Source: Chromatiaceae bacterium (GTDB lineage: Bacteria > Pseudomonadota > Gammaproteobacteria > Chromatiales > Chromatiaceae). Taken from it: 6,277 nt of DNA. The translations under genes were made by a program, and so were the position numbers. Where the stretch lies: contig DTXR01000596.1 of assembly GCA_012962365.1 (NCBI GenBank), positions 1-6,277 of the forward strand, given 5' to 3'. This document shows positions 5,447 to 6,277 of this stretch, piece after piece. The notes beneath the pieces are model-generated. The model ran no database searches. It was given only the letters and a program-made list of their open reading frames with translations, and was not told where the DNA came from. Within the stretch, counting starts at the first letter, position 1. Each line of letters begins with the position of its first letter.

Positions 5447-6277
5447 TTATCGAATTTTTACCTTGGTCAGTTCCTGCCCATCTTCACTCATTACATGAGT
5501 CGAACAGGCAAGACAGGGATCGAAGCTATGCAATGTCCGGAGGATTTCCACCGGCTCTTCTTTGCGCTCGACTTTGGTGTTCATCAAGGAGGCTTCAAAG
5601 GCGCCGATATTGCCTTTGTTATCCCGTGGTGACCCATTCCAGGTCGTTGGCACCACGCATTGATAGTTTTCGATACGGGTGTCCTTGATCCGGATCCAGT
5701 GACCCAGCGCTCCCCGTGGCGCTTCGGAGAAACCGACGCCTTTGGCCTCGGCAGGCCAGGTCGATGGATCCCAGTTTTCTACATTGGCCGTAGATGAATC
5801 GCCGGCCTTGATATTGGCCAGCAGTTTGTCCATGAAATAGCGCATCTTGTCCGCCGCCCAATCGGCTTCCAAAGCGCGTGCCGCTGTGCGACCCAGGGTG
5901 GAAAACAGCGCTTCCAGAGGCACATCCAGCTCTTTCAGGGTGAAATTGATTTGTTCTGTGATTTCCTCATGCCCCCGGGCATAGCCGACGATATAGCGGG
6001 CCAATGGACCGACCTCCATGGCATGACCTTTCCAGCGTGGCGCCTTGATCCAGGAGTATTTGGCTTGTTCATCAATCTCTTCGATATCAGTACGCGTGCC
6101 CTTGGCATTTGGTCCCAACTCGTAGTTGGGATCAGTAATACCGTCCCAGGGATGCAGACCTTTGGCTTCGTCAGGATATTTGTACCAGGAGTGCGGCACG
6201 AATTCCTGGATTTCTTCAGAATCACGCAGGTTGACCGGATGAACTTCCTTCAGATTGCCGTTGATAATGGCGCCATG
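5447..6277 (-). CDS. hupL: Uptake [NiFe]-hydrogenase large subunit, C-terminal part (5' end outside window)
   Basis: This is the catalytic subunit that oxidises H2 at a Ni-Fe(CN)2CO centre; the mature enzyme sits on the periplasmic face of the inner membrane with HupS and HupC. The frame stays open to the window edge, giving 276 C-terminal residues, a little under half of a usual ~600-residue HupL. Visible landmarks, in residues of this fragment, are HSWYKYPD (29-36), [10 protein letters not shown] (185-194) with the active-site-region Arg at 188, [12 protein letters not shown] (208-219) and the metal-binding DPCLACSTH (253-261). Cys255 and Cys258 are the expected Ni and Ni/Fe ligands. Fifteen residues follow His261, the normal length of the tail removed by the HupD protease. 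The N-terminal RxCGxC motif is outside the window. The sequence resembles E. coli HyaB and Ralstonia HoxG. Nothing is broken in the visible part. Confidence 0.97.
   Translation of the reverse strand, partial: HGAIINGNLKEVHPVNLRDSEEIQEFVPHSWYKYPDEAKGLHPWDGITDPNYELGPNAKGTRTDIEEIDEQAKYSWIKAPRWKGHAMEVGPLARYIVGYARGHEEITEQINFTLKELDVPLEALFSTLGRTAARALEADWAADKMRYFMDKLLANIKAGDSSTANVENWDPSTWPAEAKGVGFSEAPRGALGHWIRIKDTRIENYQCVVPTTWNGSPRDNKGNIGAFEASLMNTKVERKEEPVEILRTLHSFDPCLACSTHVMSEDGQELTKVKIR
5450..5494 (-). other. Coding region of the HupL C-terminal maturation peptide
   Basis: These 15 codons follow the His codon of DPCLACSTH (His at 5495-5497) and run to the stop codon. In this family the endopeptidase cuts directly after that His once nickel is inserted, which lets the large subunit close and pair with the small subunit. 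The peptide begins Val-Met-Ser-Glu-Asp and ends Val-Lys-Ile-Arg, close to the E. coli HyaB tail. The cut position is inferred from the family. Confidence 0.88.

Noticed and set aside
5332..5688. Plus-strand open frame crossing the hupL 3' end and the small-gene start
   Set aside because: Antisense to the conserved HupL C-terminus; the His-, Arg- and Cys-rich translation looks like a shadow.
5447..6199. Start of the large subunit at the GTG at 6199
   Set aside because: The frame continues open upstream to the window edge with HupL-like residues ([16 protein letters not shown]), so the GTG is an internal Val codon and the gene is cut by the window edge.

Overview
All of the coding sequence in this window lies on the minus strand. 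It is a nearly gap-free piece of a membrane-bound uptake [NiFe]-hydrogenase (hup/hox) operon. In transcription order, from high to low coordinates, it contains the 3' part of hupL (large subunit), a small unrecognised signal-peptide/membrane protein, hupC (cytochrome b), hupD (maturation endopeptidase), hupF (HypC-like), hupG (HyaE-like), hupH (HyaF-like), hupI (rubredoxin), hupJ (HybE-like), hupK (HupL-like scaffold) and the first 35 codons of hypA. The order matches the hupSLCDFGHIJK-hyp (hoxKGZMLOQRTV-hypA) arrangement of aerobic or microaerobic H2-oxidising proteobacteria. Two differences stand out: no hupE lies between hupD and hupF, and an extra small gene sits between hupL and hupC.

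The organism is most likely a proteobacterium. Base composition is near 50% GC, and the HupL, HupC and HupD sequences resemble the E. coli Hya and Ralstonia Hox types. The full accessory set G-H-I-K is typical of species that make hydrogenase in the presence of some oxygen. Species cannot be named from this window, and gamma- versus betaproteobacterium is a guess.

Layout: 6277-5447 hupL 3' part; 5423-5235 small membrane protein; 5191-4505 hupC; 4492-3734 hupD; 3726-3400 hupF; 3398-2970 hupG; 2954-2097 hupH; 2100-1870 hupI; 1873-1304 hupJ; 1307-141 hupK; 105-1 hypA (start only). The largest gap is 43 bases, and three successive junctions are ATGA stop/start overlaps. The promoter and hupS lie beyond position 6277, and the remaining hyp genes lie beyond position 1. 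No terminator, RNA gene, repeat or mobile element was seen.

How the genes work together: HupL and HupS (off-window) oxidise H2 at the outer face of the inner membrane, and HupC passes the electrons to the quinone pool. HupF, HupK and the Hyp proteins build and insert the Fe(CN)2CO-Ni centre. HupD then removes the 15-residue C-terminal tail of HupL. HupG, HupH, HupI and HupJ act on small-subunit maturation and Tat export checkpoints. The least explained element is the 62-residue small membrane protein between hupL and hupC.
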